Part shown: piece by piece, positions 9,875 through 20,933 of the stretch | Position numbering within the stretch: the first letter of the stretch is position 1 | Layout of the letters: each line of letters begins with the position of its first letter | Assembly: GCF_943193185.1 (NCBI RefSeq) | Contig: NZ_CALPDE010000006.1 | Span: 1-64,000 of the forward strand | DNA from: Lactococcus ileimucosae | GTDB taxonomy: Bacteria > Bacillota > Bacilli > Lactobacillales > Streptococcaceae | Direction: 5' to 3' | Length of the DNA stretch: 64,000 bases | Notes under the pieces: generated by a model | Told to the model about the DNA's origin: nothing | The model's database searches: none | Seen by the model: only the letters and a program-made list of their open reading frames with translations | Position numbers and translations under genes: made by a program

Positions 9875-10648
9875 GTGGAATATAGTATTTTATCAGACAT
9901 TGGTATGAAACGTACTGCCAATCAAGATTTTGCTGGTACTTATGTCAATCGTGCAGGTTACCGTCTGTTTCTTTTAGCAGACGGTATGGGCGGACATAAG
10001 GCAGGAAATGTCGCCAGTAAACTAACAGTCGAAGATTTAGGAAAACTGTGGGAAGAATCATTTTTTGATGATGGCACACCAGTGTCAACGCTGGAAACTT
10101 GGTTGCGCAATCAAATCCGCAATGAAAGCGAGAATATTGCAAACTTAGGAAAACTCGATGAGTATCAAGGGATGGGAACAACTCTTGAAGCCTTGGCAGT
10201 GCAAGAGGAAAAAATTATTTCAGCTCATGTTGGTGACAGCCGCACCTATTTGATTCGCGATGGGGAGTTACAAAAAATAACCACAGATCACTCTTTGGTA
10301 CAAGAGCTAGTAGATGCGGGTCAGATTACCGAGGAGGAGGCTGAAATGCATCCCAACAAGAATATCATTACGCGTTCTCTTGGCCAATCAGCAGAGGTTC
10401 AAGCAGATTTACAAGCTGTGGATGTTCAAGCTGGTGATTATCTTTTGATGAATTCTGACGGATTGACAAACATGATTTCTCCAGAAGAGATTTTAGAAGT
10501 TGTTTATTCTGAGGTCAGCATAGAAGAAAAGACAAGAACACTCGTCAATCTTGCAAATGAAGCAGGTGGTCACGACAATATCACAGTAATTTTGGTGAAA
10601 ATTGATGCTCAACCAGCAATGGTGAATGAAGATGTGGAGGCCGGCTGA
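9875..10648 (+). CDS. stp: PP2C-type serine/threonine phosphatase (Stp/PppL)
   Basis: Mn/Mg-dependent phosphatase that reverses phosphorylation by the kinase encoded next. 257 residues with the metal-binding motifs: [12 protein letters not shown] at 7-18, DGMGGH at 36-41, GDSR near 120 and GGHDNITV near the end. The GTG start at 9875 follows AAGGAGC at ideal spacing. The stop overlaps the pknB ATG by one base (TGATG), the usual coupled phosphatase-kinase arrangement. Confidence 0.95.
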   Translation: MEYSILSDIGMKRTANQDFAGTYVNRAGYRLFLLADGMGGHKAGNVASKLTVEDLGKLWEESFFDDGTPVSTLETWLRNQIRNESENIANLGKLDEYQGMGTTLEALAVQEEKIISAHVGDSRTYLIRDGELQKITTDHSLVQELVDAGQITEEEAEMHPNKNIITRSLGQSAEVQADLQAVDVQAGDYLLMNSDGLTNMISPEEILEVVYSEVSIEEKTRTLVNLANEAGGHDNITVILVKIDAQPAMVNEDVEAG

Positions 10649-12552
10649 TGATACAAATCGGAAAAATCTTCGCAGAACGCTATAAAATTATCAAGGAAGT
10701 TGGTCGCGGAGGAATGGCGAATGTTTATCAAGGGGAGGATATGTACCTTGATAATCGTCAAGTAGCCATTAAAGTTTTACGTTCAAACTTTGAGAATGAT
10801 AACATTGCTATTGCACGTTTTCAAAGAGAAGCATTTGCAATGGCTGAGTTGTCGCATCCTAATATTGTCAGCATATCTGATGTCGGAGAGTCTGAAAATC
10901 AACAATATATCGTTATGGAATATGTTGATGGCATGACACTGAAACAATACATTAATGAACATGCACCATTATCAAATGCTGAAGCGATTAATATTACGTC
11001 AGAAATTCTCTCAGCCATGGAATGTGCGCATAATCATGGGATTATTCATCGTGACTTAAAACCACAAAATGTATTGCTTTCACAGAGTGGTAATGTCAAA
11101 GTAACCGATTTTGGTATTGCTAAGGCTTTGACTGAGACAAGTCTAACTCAAACAAATACTATGTTTGGAAGTGTCCATTACCTCTCTCCCGAGCAGGCAC
11201 GTGGGGCTAATGCTACATTACAATCAGACATCTATGCTATTGGTATCATCCTATTTGAACTTTTGACAGGACAGATTCCATTTGATGGAGATTCAGCTGT
11301 GGCTATTGCCTTGAAGCATTTTCAAGAAAATGTGCCAAGTATTATCAACATCAACAAAAATGTACCGCAAGCGTTAGAAAATGTAGTGATTAAAGCAACA
11401 GCTAAAGATATTCATAATCGCTATACAAATGTTGAGGAAATGATGACTGACTTGGCTACTGCAACAAGTCTTGATCGGAAAGGAGAACCTAAACTTACTT
11501 TTGATCAAGATCTTGATGCGACAAAGGCCTTGCCTAGCAAACTCATCGATCCCTATGATACAAAACCTTTAATTGACAACCCTCAGGAAGAAAAAATCAA
11601 TAAAGAGATTGAAAAAGAGAGAAAAACGGATCCTGAGGTACCAAAGAAGAAGAAATCACGGAAGGCTCTACTGGGCTGGCTTATCCTTGCTCTTGTACTT
11701 GTTGGTGGAGGGATTGCGGCTTGGATGATCACAAGCCCGCAAAATGTATCTGTACCTAATGTGTCGAACATGACCCAAGCAGAGGCGGAAAGTAAGCTTA
11801 GAGAGAATCATCTTGAAGTTGGAAATGTTATTCAAGAGCTCAGTTCTACGGTTGAAAAAGATAAGGTTACACGTACAAATCCCACTGCTGGATCGAACGT
11901 TCGAAAAAGCAGTAGAGTAGATATTTACGTTTCTCAAGGTGCAACTGGCTTCAAGATGGAAGACTATGTGGGTCAGAAATATGAAGATGTTGTTGATGAT
12001 TTGGTATTGAATAAAAATGTCAGCAAAAGTCAAATTAATATAAACTATGTCACAAGTTCTCAGCCATCAGGAACCATAGTGAAGCAAACACCAGCGGAAG
12101 GTAATTTCTTTGATCCAACAGGTGATGATCGAATTAGTTTTGACGTATCTGAGGGAGACACCGTGACAATGCCAGCAATTGATTACACTTCAGGAGGTTT
12201 AAGTTCAACCTCAGCAATTAGTTACCTTAACCAACTGCAAAGTCTTGGTGTACCTACTTCTAACATTACTTTTGTGGATGCTAGTACAGCAAGTGAGGTT
12301 TCAAGCTCTAACTTGAATGGCTATTATGTCACACAAACAGCTCCTGCACCAGGCAGTAAGTTTAATCCTAAGAATACAAGGGTTACATTGACAATTGCTA
12401 AAGCAAGTACTAGCAACAATAACAATGATAATCAAACTTCAGAAACAACTAAAGAAACAACAGAATCTTCACCAGAACCAGAAAATGGCGGGGACAAATC
12501 AGAAGCTCCTGCGTCAGAAGATGGAAAGAATACAACGACTCAGTCACCTTAA
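10648..12552 (+). CDS. pknB: PASTA-domain Ser/Thr protein kinase (PknB/StkP)
   Basis: Membrane kinase that senses peptidoglycan or lipid II through its outer PASTA repeats and phosphorylates division and wall-synthesis proteins. 634 residues: kinase domain 10-275 with GRGGMA at 19-24, Lys42, HRDLKPQN from 134 and DFG from 154; basic linker KKKKSRK; one membrane helix at about 340-362; then PASTA-like repeats to about 590 ([42 protein letters not shown]). The tail is Ser/Thr/Glu/Asn-rich. Ends at a strong terminator. Confidence 0.96.
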   Translation: MIQIGKIFAERYKIIKEVGRGGMANVYQGEDMYLDNRQVAIKVLRSNFENDNIAIARFQREAFAMAELSHPNIVSISDVGESENQQYIVMEYVDGMTLKQYINEHAPLSNAEAINITSEILSAMECAHNHGIIHRDLKPQNVLLSQSGNVKVTDFGIAKALTETSLTQTNTMFGSVHYLSPEQARGANATLQSDIYAIGIILFELLTGQIPFDGDSAVAIALKHFQENVPSIININKNVPQALENVVIKATAKDIHNRYTNVEEMMTDLATATSLDRKGEPKLTFDQDLDATKALPSKLIDPYDTKPLIDNPQEEKINKEIEKERKTDPEVPKKKKSRKALLGWLILALVLVGGGIAAWMITSPQNVSVPNVSNMTQAEAESKLRENHLEVGNVIQELSSTVEKDKVTRTNPTAGSNVRKSSRVDIYVSQGATGFKMEDYVGQKYEDVVDDLVLNKNVSKSQININYVTSSQPSGTIVKQTPAEGNFFDPTGDDRISFDVSEGDTVTMPAIDYTSGGLSSTSAISYLNQLQSLGVPTSNITFVDASTASEVSSSNLNGYYVTQTAPAPGSKFNPKNTRVTLTIAKASTSNNNNDNQTSETTKETTESSPEPENGGDKSEAPASEDGKNTTTQSP

Positions 12553-12602
12553 GATAAAAAATGTTCAATATTTATAAGGCCACTGAAAAAACAAAAAACG
12601 GA

Positions 12603-12648
12603 AAAACGCTTAACCACAGCAATCTTATGCATAGGTTAAGCGTTTTTT
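12603..12648 (+). terminator. Terminator after pknB
   Basis: AAAACGCTTAACC (12603-12615) pairs with GGTTAAGCGTTTT, followed by TT. Confidence 0.85.
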
Positions 12649-12674
12649 CATCTTAGAGGCTTTTGACAGCATTC

Positions 12675-12699
12675 AAAAAAACTGTCCGAAGACAGTTTT
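12675..12699 (-). terminator. Terminator after rpsO
   Basis: On the minus strand AAAACTGTC-TTCG-GACAGTTTTTTT, a compact tetraloop hairpin with U-tract just beyond the rpsO stop. Confidence 0.85.
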
Positions 12700-12705
12700 A
12701 AAATC

Positions 12706-12975
12706 TTAACGACGAAGACCAAGTGAAGCGATAAGTTCACGGTAACGTTGAACATCTTTCTTACGAAGGTAAGCAAGAAGATTACGACGATGACCGATTT
12801 TTTTCATCAATCCACGGTAAGTTGCGTGGTCTTTTTTGTGTGCTTTAATATGATCGTTAAGGTGATTGATTTCCCAAGTCAAAACAGCGATTTGGACTTC
12901 TGGTGAACCAGTGTCGCCCTCAGTACGTGCATACTGCTTGATGATTTCTTGTTTCTTTTCTTTTGAAATTGCCAT
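12706..12975 (-). CDS. rpsO: 30S ribosomal protein S15
   Basis: Primary 16S rRNA-binding protein of the small-subunit platform. 89 residues, exactly the family size; hallmarks are [32 protein letters not shown] and [27 protein letters not shown] precedes the ATG. Monocistronic, with its own promoter and terminator. Confidence 0.98.
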   Translation of the reverse strand: MAISKEKKQEIIKQYARTEGDTGSPEVQIAVLTWEINHLNDHIKAHKKDHATYRGLMKKIGHRRNLLAYLRKKDVQRYRELIASLGLRR

Positions 12976-13060
12976 GAGTTTTTCTCCTTTTCATTTATTG
13001 CTCATTCCGAGTAGAACGTAGGCAAAACGCAAAACCAAGAATGAGTTGTAAAAAACTACT
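12976..13060 (-). promoter_or_regulatory. rpsO leader, possible S15 autoregulatory element
   Basis: The leader of about 80 bases contains CTCATTC near its 5' end and GAATGAG close to the SD, which can pair across a U/G-rich interval. S15 leaders in bacteria often bind S15 to repress translation; that this one does is inference from position and pairing only. Confidence 0.4.
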
Positions 13061-13065
13061 CTCCT

Positions 13066-13094
13066 ATCTTACACTATTTTTATAATTTTTACAA
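13066..13094 (-). promoter_or_regulatory. Promoter for rpsO
   Basis: Minus strand TTGTAA (13094-13089), 17-base spacer, TAAGAT (13071-13066). Confidence 0.65.
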
Positions 13095-13248
13095 GCTTAT
13101 TTAGTGCAAAGACACGACAAAGGCAGGTGAAAAGTTGGGAGAGTTCTCGCATTATTTCATTGTAAAAAAACGTGCTTAAGTTCTGTTAAAATATCCAACT
13201 TTCGTCAAAAAAGGCGTTTGTGTCCTTGTCGGTATATAAAGATGGGGT

Positions 13249-14040
13249 TCAGTTTAAAGTGTTTTCTTTTTCGACTGTTGCAGTTATTGCATCAATTACT
13301 GTAGCTACAAAACGATTTTGCTCCAGAGAAACAACACCTGCAACGGTTGTTCCTCCAGGGCTTGAGACCTTATCGACTAATGTCCATGGTCCTTCACCGG
13401 ATTCAAGAATCATTTGAGCTGAGGCAGAAACAGTTTCGGCAACAATCTTTGTGGCTTGTTCCTTAGGGATACCATGAAGTACTCCTGCTCGGCTCAGAGC
13501 ATCAACAAACATATAAATATAAGCTGGGCTAGAACCAGCAATCGCTGTAAAGGCAGGGAAATCTTTTTCGGCGATTTCATGAACTGTCCCAATCGAAGAG
13601 AAAATGTCTTGGGTTAATTGATAGATTTCTGAACTTACATATTCATTGCGTACAATGGCAGTGGTTGACTTCTGAATCTGTGCGTTGATATTAGGCATAA
13701 CACGGATAATTGGAAAATCATATGTCTTAGACATATCTGAAAGCTCTTCCAAATCAACACCAGCTGCAATAGAAATAAGTGTTTTATCCTTGGTAAAGTG
13801 AGGGGAAATCTCTTCCATAACGTTAGGTAAAATTTGAGGTTTAACCGCCATAACGATAAGGTCAGATTGCTCCACAAGTTCACTGTGTGAGTGACTAGCA
13901 AAGACCCCTAATTTATCCGCTTGTTCTTGAGTTTTTCTCAAATCACGACCCGAAATAAGTACACGAACATTTGACTTATCAAGTCCAGCAATGATAGCAG
14001 ATGCCATCTTACCGGCACCTATAAAACCAATTGTTTTCAT
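13249..14040 (-). CDS. proC: Pyrroline-5-carboxylate reductase
   Basis: Last step of proline synthesis, reducing P5C with NAD(P)H. 263 residues; Rossmann motif IGFIGAGKMASAI at the N terminus, MAVKPQ in the middle, and the C-terminal dimerisation domain with ITAIAGSSPAYIYMFVDAL and the SPGGTT signature. GGAGATAAG precedes the ATG. It diverges from glmU. Confidence 0.96.
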   Translation of the reverse strand: MKTIGFIGAGKMASAIIAGLDKSNVRVLISGRDLRKTQEQADKLGVFASHSHSELVEQSDLIVMAVKPQILPNVMEEISPHFTKDKTLISIAAGVDLEELSDMSKTYDFPIIRVMPNINAQIQKSTTAIVRNEYVSSEIYQLTQDIFSSIGTVHEIAEKDFPAFTAIAGSSPAYIYMFVDALSRAGVLHGIPKEQATKIVAETVSASAQMILESGEGPWTLVDKVSSPGGTTVAGVVSLEQNRFVATVIDAITATVEKENTLN

Positions 14041-14076
14041 CTTATCTCCATTTTCTTTAGCGTAAAACTTCTCTTT

Positions 14077-14106
14077 ATTTTAGCATATTCAGAGGTGTAA
14101 AGACAA
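14077..14106 (-). promoter_or_regulatory. Promoter for proC
   Basis: Minus strand TTGTCT (14106-14101), 18-base spacer, extended -10 TGCTAAAAT ending at 14077. Confidence 0.5.
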
Positions 14107-14109
14107 TAA

Positions 14110-15564
<1,455 letters not shown>

Positions 15565-15596
15565 ACTAAGAAAAAATAAAGATAACGGAGATAAAA

Positions 15597-16181
15597 ATGC
15601 GAGAATTTGACGAGAAGAAGTTTGAAGAACCTACTTTGTCTCGTGAGCAAATTTTTCACGGACAAATTTTTCAAGTTGTGAAGGACTTAGTCAGTTTGCC
15701 CGATGATACGATGGGAACAAGGGAACTGGTTTTTCACAATGGGGGTGTTGCAGTCGCACCGATAATTGATGATAAATTGATTTTGGTGGGACAGTACCGT
15801 AAAGCTTTTGAAAAATTTATTTTCGAAGTTCCTGCAGGAAAATTAGAAAATGATGAGTTGGATAATCCGAAAGCTGCTGCTTTACGTGAGCTAGAAGAAG
15901 AAACGGGATATACAGCAGAACAGCTCGTAGAGATAAGTAGCTTTTATGGCACACCAGGGTTTTCATCTGAAAAAACATATCTTTATTTTCCAAATGGCCT
16001 TACTAAGCTTGAAAATCCTCGCCCTAAGGATGAAGGGGAGTTTCTTGAAGTGATTGAAGTTACATTACCAGAAGCAAAAATAATGATTGAAGAAGGGCAA
16101 ATTTGTGATGCCAAAACAATCATGGCTGTGTGGTATTGGGAGCTTCAAAATCTGAAAACACAAGGAGATTTAGATGCCTAA
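15597..16181 (+). CDS. nudF: Nudix hydrolase, ADP-ribose pyrophosphatase type
   Basis: Hydrolyses ADP-ribose or similar nucleotide sugars to AMP and ribose-5-phosphate. 194 residues; the Nudix box begins GKLENDE at about 81 and ends RELEEETGY, matching GX5EX7REUXEEXGU. The preceding QYRKAFEKFIFEVPAG is typical of the ADP-ribose group. AACGGAG precedes the ATG. It overlaps the next gene by eight bases, so the two are coupled. Confidence 0.9.
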   Translation: MREFDEKKFEEPTLSREQIFHGQIFQVVKDLVSLPDDTMGTRELVFHNGGVAVAPIIDDKLILVGQYRKAFEKFIFEVPAGKLENDELDNPKAAALRELEEETGYTAEQLVEISSFYGTPGFSSEKTYLYFPNGLTKLENPRPKDEGEFLEVIEVTLPEAKIMIEEGQICDAKTIMAVWYWELQNLKTQGDLDA

Positions 16182-16452
16182 ACCACTTTTGACAGATGAT
16201 ATCATTAAAGAAGCAGAGAGGAAGAGAAGACGTTTAGAGAGAAGTCTAAAGGAAGAATTAGAAAATGATAGAGAGCTTGCAGAAAAATATGACAAGCTTG
16301 AACGTGACTTATCCAAGAATTCTGTCTATAAAAGTCGTCGTATTGAAAATGCAAAGCAGAAAAAAAGAAGTAGCCGTGTAAATAAATGGTTGCTTATCAC
16401 CTTGCTTATCGTAATTGGAATAGGTGCATTATTTTTCTGGTATTACTTTTAA
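16174..16452 (+). CDS. Small membrane-anchored coiled-coil protein
   Basis: 92 residues: a strongly charged helical N-terminal two thirds (KEAERKRRRLERSLKEELE) likely to form a coiled coil, a basic stretch (KQKKRSSRVNK), then a C-terminal membrane helix (WLLITLLIVIGIGALFFWYYF). The topology is probably N-inside with only the tail in the membrane. A similar unnamed gene sits between nudF and mtnN in streptococci, as I recall. Function unknown; it overlaps nudF by eight bases and ends at a terminator. Confidence 0.75.
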   Translation: MPKPLLTDDIIKEAERKRRRLERSLKEELENDRELAEKYDKLERDLSKNSVYKSRRIENAKQKKRSSRVNKWLLITLLIVIGIGALFFWYYF

Positions 16453-16486
16453 AATAAACCTCACATTGTATTGTGAGGTTTATTTT
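16451..16486 (+). terminator. Terminator after the nudF pair
   Basis: AAATAAACCTCACA pairs with TGTGAGGTTTATTT with a five-base loop, followed by TAAAATTTT. Confidence 0.8.
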
Positions 16487-16553
16487 AAAATTTTATATTA
16501 TAATAGGAGTGTAGCTATACTTGACACTCATGAAAATACAAGGAGGGTTTAGG

Positions 16554-17234
16554 ATGAAGTTAGGAATCATTTGTGCGATGGAAGAAGAGCTGCGTACACT
16601 TGTAGAAAATTTGGACAAGGACAGCAAAATAACACGTCATGGCTATGTTTTTCACACAGGTTCAATTGGACGTCATGAGCTTGTTTTAATACAATCAGGC
16701 ATTGGCAAGGTCATGTCAGCTATAGCAGTTACCCTGCTTGTTGAGATTTTTGACGTAGATGCTATTGTCAATACTGGATCCGCGGGAGCTGTGAGTCACA
16801 ATTTGAAAATTGGTGATATTGTTGTCGCTGATAAGTTGGCTTATCATGATGTAGATGTTACGGCTTTTGGCTATGCTTATGGTCAAATGGCTCAGCAGCC
16901 GCTATACTTTGAAAGCAGTAAATACTTTGTATCAGAGTTAAGAAAAGTTATAGATTATCCAAGTGTGGGATTGATTACAAGCTCAGACAGTTTTGTTGCT
17001 AGCGAAAGTCGTATTGCTGAGATTAAAAAACATTTTCCTGATGTTCTTGCTGTTGAAATGGAAGGAGCCTCAGTTGCGCAGGCAGCAACCGCTATGAAGA
17101 AGCCCTTTGTAATCATTCGCGCCATATCAGACACGGCGCGTCATGATGCCAGTGTTAAATTTGATGAATTTATCATTGAAGCAGGACGAAAGTCTGCTCA
17201 GACATTAATAAATTTTCTGAACAATCTAGAATAA
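16554..17234 (+). CDS. mtnN: 5'-methylthioadenosine/S-adenosylhomocysteine nucleosidase
   Basis: Cleaves MTA and SAH to adenine plus thioribose sugars; the SAH product feeds LuxS and AI-2 formation. I place the start at ATG 16554 because AGGAGGG sits nine bases upstream and MKLGIICAMEEEL is the normal N terminus; an upstream TTG (16521) would add eleven residues that look non-native. Family marks: GSAGAV, VAVEMEGASVAQ and the catalytic Asp in ISDTARHD. Confidence 0.95.
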   Translation: MKLGIICAMEEELRTLVENLDKDSKITRHGYVFHTGSIGRHELVLIQSGIGKVMSAIAVTLLVEIFDVDAIVNTGSAGAVSHNLKIGDIVVADKLAYHDVDVTAFGYAYGQMAQQPLYFESSKYFVSELRKVIDYPSVGLITSSDSFVASESRIAEIKKHFPDVLAVEMEGASVAQAATAMKKPFVIIRAISDTARHDASVKFDEFIIEAGRKSAQTLINFLNNLE

Positions 17235-17235
17235 G

Positions 17236-17264
17236 TTGCAATTAGCTGACTTTTTTGCTATAAA
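17236..17264 (+). promoter_or_regulatory. Promoter for pepC
   Basis: TTGCAA (17236-17241), 17-base spacer, extended -10 TGC-TATAAA (17259-17264). Confidence 0.65.
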
Positions 17265-17309
17265 AAGTTACAATAATAAAATTAATATATAGAAGTGGAG
17301 AGGTATTAA

Positions 17310-18620
17310 ATGACACTTACGCAAGATTTTACACAAAAACTTTATAACAACTTTGCAGAAAATCCTAAATTTCGTGCTGTTGAAAATGCAGCAACTAAGA
17401 ACGGACTTCTCAATGCACTTGAGGTGCGCAGTTCACATGCAAATAATATTCCTGAGTTCTCAGTTGATTTGACACAGGATAAGGTAACTGATCAGAAACA
17501 ATCAGGTCGTTGTTGGATGTTTGCTGCCTTGAACACCTTCCGTCACAAAATGATTGGACAGTACAAGCTGGAAAATTTCGAACTGTCACAAGCATACACT
17601 TTCTTTTGGGATAAATACGAAAAGTCAAATTGGTTTATGGAGCAAATTATCAATAACGTAGATATGGATGATCGCCGTTTGAAATTCTTGCTTCAAACAC
17701 CCCAACAAGATGGGGGACAATGGGATATGGTTGTTGCACTCTTTGAAAAATATGGTGTTGTTCCGAAAGACATTTATCCTGAGTCAGTGGCTTCATCAAA
17801 CTCACGTGCACTGAATCAATACTTAGATAAGTTGCTGCGTCAGGATGCACAATTATTGAGAGAGGCTTTGAAAAAAGGACAAGATGTTCAGGCACTTAAA
17901 GAGGACATGTTGCAAGAAATATTTAACTTTTTGGCTGCAACTCTTGGACTGCCACCTCAAAATTTTGAGTATGCTTTCCGTGACAAAGAAAATACATTGG
18001 AGAAATTTTCTGGTACTGCGCAAGAATTTTATGCCAAGTACGTAGATATTAAGCTTGATGATTATGTTTCTGTTATCAATGCTCCAACTGCCGATAAGCC
18101 CTATAATAAATCTTATACAGTGGAATTTCTGGGTAATGTGGTAGGCGCTCGAGCTGTTAGACATTTAAACCTTGATATGAAACGCTTTAAGAAATTGGCC
18201 ATTGAACAAATGCAAGCAGGAGAAACCGTTTGGTTTGGTTGTGATGTAGGTCAGATGTCGAACACTAAAGATGGCTTGCTGACGCTTGATGCTTATGATT
18301 TTGATACAGCTCTTGACATTCAGTTTACACAGGATAAAGCTTCACGTTTAGATTATGCAGAATCTTTGATGACACATGCCATGGTCTTGACGGGAGTAGA
18401 CTTGGATAAAAATGGAGAGCCTACAAAATGGAAAGTAGAAAACTCTTGGGGCAAGGATGTCGGTAAGAAAGGCTATTTTGTCGCTTCTGATGCCTGGATG
18501 GATGAGTACACTTATCAAATCGTGGTCCGTAAAGATTTACTCACTGCTGAGGAACTTGCAGCTTATAATGCAGAGCCACAGGTGCTGTTGCCATGGGACC
18601 CAATGGGCGCTTTAGCTTAA
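17310..18620 (+). CDS. pepC: Aminopeptidase C (bleomycin hydrolase family C1B)
   Basis: Cytoplasmic thiol aminopeptidase that finishes casein-peptide degradation in lactic acid bacteria; a hexamer with the active sites inside. 436 residues. Papain-like triad visible: Cys68 in KQSGRCWMFAALN, His356 in THAMVLTGV, Asn378 in VENSWG. GGAGAGG precedes the ATG. Monocistronic. Confidence 0.97.
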   Translation: MTLTQDFTQKLYNNFAENPKFRAVENAATKNGLLNALEVRSSHANNIPEFSVDLTQDKVTDQKQSGRCWMFAALNTFRHKMIGQYKLENFELSQAYTFFWDKYEKSNWFMEQIINNVDMDDRRLKFLLQTPQQDGGQWDMVVALFEKYGVVPKDIYPESVASSNSRALNQYLDKLLRQDAQLLREALKKGQDVQALKEDMLQEIFNFLAATLGLPPQNFEYAFRDKENTLEKFSGTAQEFYAKYVDIKLDDYVSVINAPTADKPYNKSYTVEFLGNVVGARAVRHLNLDMKRFKKLAIEQMQAGETVWFGCDVGQMSNTKDGLLTLDAYDFDTALDIQFTQDKASRLDYAESLMTHAMVLTGVDLDKNGEPTKWKVENSWGKDVGKKGYFVASDAWMDEYTYQIVVRKDLLTAEELAAYNAEPQVLLPWDPMGALA

Positions 18621-18680
18621 AAACTAAAGAGAGAAGTTGTCCTCAAATGAGTGAATGAAAAAATAATAAATCATGAAAAT

Positions 18681-18718
18681 AAAAATAGAAGCACATGTTC
18701 TAAGGCGCTTCTATTTTT
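18681..18718 (+). terminator. Terminator after pepC
   Basis: AAATAGAAGC pairs with GCTTCTATTT, followed by a TT-rich tract; 60 bases beyond the pepC stop. Confidence 0.75.
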
Positions 18719-19013
18719 ATTAATTTTGGATAAGTCCGACTTTTCAGAAGAGACTGTCCCGAATGGGCAACTTTTTTGCTACAATTATAAATGGTGGGCT
18801 TTGAAAGCACTTAGCATTAGTAAAGCACTTCAAACTTTGTGTGAGTCTATCATTCAATGGTCTTTAATGTGCTGTACCACACACATCAAATTTTATTTGA
18901 TGAAATAATACAAGTTTTGAGTAGCAAGAACGCGTTAAAAAATACGCTAAGTTTAGATGGGGGAAGAACTTTCGGAGCTATTATTTTGGGGTTTCCTTGC
19001 ATTAATTTCGATA
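18719..19013 (+). other. Long interval between pepC and asnA
   Basis: No gene is supported. An extended -10 (TG 18777-18778, TACAAT 18780-18785) could start a transcript with a leader of about 285 bases before asnA. There is no T-box antiterminator sequence. A 26-codon frame at 18957-19037 encodes a hydrophobic peptide (MGEELSELLFWGFLALISIW at its start) but has no ribosome-binding site. Confidence 0.35.
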
Positions 19014-19043
19014 TGGATATTATCTGTAGGATTATGATATAAT
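19014..19043 (+). promoter_or_regulatory. Promoter for asnA
   Basis: TGGATA (19014-19019), 18-base spacer, extended -10 with TG 19035-19036 and TATAAT 19038-19043, about 35 bases before the start codon. Confidence 0.6.
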
Positions 19044-19077
19044 AATCAGCAAGATTATTTAGGAGTTATTAAATTTT

Positions 19078-20082
19078 ATGGAAAAAACCATTATTCCAAC
19101 AGGCTATAAATCCATACTGGATGTCTACGATACACAGACAGCCATTGGATTTATTAAACGTTGTTTTGAAGAAGCACTAACAGGAAGTTTAAAATTAAAA
19201 AGAGTATCTGCACCGCTTTTTGTCGATGAGCATTCGGGATTAAATGATGACTTGAGCGGAAACGAACGACCTGTAAAATTTGATGTTCCAGCTCTAAATA
19301 ATAATGGAGAAATTGTACACTCTTTGGCTAAATGGAAAAGAGCTGCTTTAAAACAATATGACTTTCATGTAGGGAATGGTCTTTACGCAGATATGAATGC
19401 CATTAGACGTGATGAAGAATTAGATAATCTTCACTCTATTTACGTGGATCAATGGGACTGGGAACGAGTAATTTCAAGAGAGCAAAGAACCATTGACTAC
19501 TTAAAAGAAACAGTGCAAGATTTGGTCAATGCTATCGCTGAAACATCAAGCCGTTTGCATACAAAATATCCTAAAGTAGAAACAGTAATAGATACAAAGA
19601 TTTCTTTCATTACAAGTCAAGAATTAGCAGATCTTTACCCTGATTTAACATCAAAAGAGAGAGAAAATGCTTATGTTAAAGAACATCCGACTACCTTTAT
19701 CTTACAAATTGGTGACTTACTAAATCACGGTGAGCCACACGATAAGCGAGCACCAGACTATGATGATTGGACTTTAAATGGAGATTTGCTCTTCTGGCAT
19801 GAGCCTTTAGGGTGTGCCTTAGAATTATCGAGTATGGGAATTCGTGTTGATGACAAAGCTCTGATTAATCAATTAGAGAAAGCTAACGCTAAGAGTCGTT
19901 TAGAGTATCCTTTTCACCAGCAAGTTCTTAATAATGACTTGCCATTAACAATTGGTGGTGGTATTGGACAAAGTCGTATGTGTATGTTACTACTCGGTAA
20001 AGCACATATTGGTGAAGTTCAAGTTTCTTTATGGGATGAAGAAACAATTGCTGCTTGTAAAGATAAAATTTTCTTACTTTGA
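19078..20082 (+). CDS. asnA: Aspartate-ammonia ligase (asparagine synthetase A)
   Basis: Forms asparagine from aspartate, ammonia and ATP; structurally related to class II aminoacyl-tRNA synthetases. 334 residues, family-typical. Motifs: RVSAPLFVDEHSGLND, VKFDVP, VHSLAKWKR, GLYADMNAIRRDE, VDQWDWE and the C-terminal GGGIGQSRMCMLLL. A weak AGGAGT precedes ATG 19078. Its own promoter and terminator make it monocistronic. Confidence 0.96.
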   Translation: MEKTIIPTGYKSILDVYDTQTAIGFIKRCFEEALTGSLKLKRVSAPLFVDEHSGLNDDLSGNERPVKFDVPALNNNGEIVHSLAKWKRAALKQYDFHVGNGLYADMNAIRRDEELDNLHSIYVDQWDWERVISREQRTIDYLKETVQDLVNAIAETSSRLHTKYPKVETVIDTKISFITSQELADLYPDLTSKERENAYVKEHPTTFILQIGDLLNHGEPHDKRAPDYDDWTLNGDLLFWHEPLGCALELSSMGIRVDDKALINQLEKANAKSRLEYPFHQQVLNNDLPLTIGGGIGQSRMCMLLLGKAHIGEVQVSLWDEETIAACKDKIFLL

Positions 20083-20177
20083 GAAACTAAGGCTTAAGAT
20101 ATTGGACTAATGTCAATGATTTACATCTTGCGTAGCAGTTAGAATGTCCCGTTTAATTTAATAAAAATCTGATTCTA

Positions 20178-20217
20178 AAGCCCTCAACTCTTGCGAGTAA
20201 TCGAGGGCTTTTTTTGT
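20178..20217 (+). terminator. Terminator after asnA
   Basis: AAGCCCTC pairs with GAGGGCTT around an inner ACTC/GAGT stem, followed by TTTTTTG. Confidence 0.85.
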
Positions 20218-20484
20218 TTTTTCTAGTTAATAGGCATTGGATGTAAAATGTCACAAGATTAGAAGTGTATGAGACTTGTCAGAGCCCAAGTTTTTGTTAT
20301 GGCTTCCAACCATTGTCTTAAATAGAGAGAATAAGTTTCAAAGAAAGGAATAATGGGACGAAGAATGGCATGAAAATATTAGAGATTATAATATAAAATC
20401 ATCGAAGTCTACAAAATTTATTGTGTTTGGAAAGGAGTAGGGAACTATGGCAGGGAGGTTTACAGATTTATGTGGAGCATATGA
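20218..20484. other. Degenerate interval after asnA
   Basis: About 270 bases with stops in every frame and no recognisable product; first part of a 790-base stretch of apparently decayed DNA up to rlmB. Confidence 0.4.
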
Positions 20485-20610
20485 ATGACAAAAATTTTTG
20501 AGTACAAGCTAAAGGCAGTACAAATCTATATTAGTCAGATGAGGAGAAATCCAGAATGTATTACATATGTCCTTGGACCGAGAAAGAACATCATGGTAGG
20601 TTATGCATGA
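20485..20610 (+). pseudogene. Possible remnant of an IS3-type transposase OrfA
   Basis: A 41-codon frame begins MTKIFEYKLKAVQIYI, resembling the start of IS3-family OrfA proteins (charged, then EFKLKAV-YL). The rest does not continue a helix-turn-helix and the frame stops at 20610. No inverted terminal repeats or OrfB were found. The likeness is by eye over about 12 residues, so it is tentative. Confidence 0.3.
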
Positions 20611-20626
20611 TTTTATGATTATTGGT

Positions 20627-20686
20627 AAGCAGGGGAGAAAAGCGGCAAGAAATGTTATAATAGAGTTCATAACATTTCTCCTGCTT
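20627..20686 (+). repeat. Large inverted repeat over an extended -10 promoter
   Basis: AAGCAGG (20627-20633) pairs with CCTGCTT (20680-20686), and AGAAATGTTAT (20648-20658) with ATAACATTTCT (20669-20679). The right arms are contiguous, so the helix has 18 perfect pairs with a 14-base bulge and a 10-base loop. TG at 20653-20654 plus TATAAT at 20656-20661 lie in the inner arm and loop, so the repeat may be an operator as well as a hairpin. Confidence 0.55.
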
Positions 20687-20704
20687 GGTAAACGAGGAGA
20701 AACA

Positions 20705-20933
20705 ATGTTTTATAAAAAATGAGACAATGGAAAGTATCACTATTTTGAAAAGAATTTAGGAAGATAAAAATCTCAGAGATAAAGGGAGAGGCAATTCAAC
20801 AATTCATATTGAGGTTGAGCTTAGCACCAGCAAGGCGAGTGTTAAGGGGGACTTACTATAATCTTTTGAGAGTAACCAATATTCCCTAAAAGTATTGGAA
20901 AAAGGAGGAAAAGTAGGGAAAATAGAAACGTGA
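20705..20933 (+). pseudogene. Decayed gene behind the hairpin promoter
   Basis: GAGGAG stands 8 bases before ATG 20705, but the frame reads MFYKK and stops. Past that stop the same frame runs DNGKYHYFEKNLGR. Further on, another frame gives STIHIEVELSTSKASVKGD (about 20795-20850) and SFESNQYSLKVLEKGGK. These look like pieces of one coding sequence broken by stops and frameshifts. I do not recognise the family. Confidence 0.35.

Noticed and set aside
18957-19037. 26-residue hydrophobic peptide resembling a type I toxin
   Set aside because: No ribosome-binding site, it runs into the asnA -10 region, and no antisense promoter is evident.
18719-19077. T-box or other amino-acid riboswitch before asnA
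   Set aside because: The interval is long enough, but there is no AAGG-TGG-ACC T-box word, no terminator-antiterminator pair before asnA, and a good promoter lies only 35 bases upstream of the gene.
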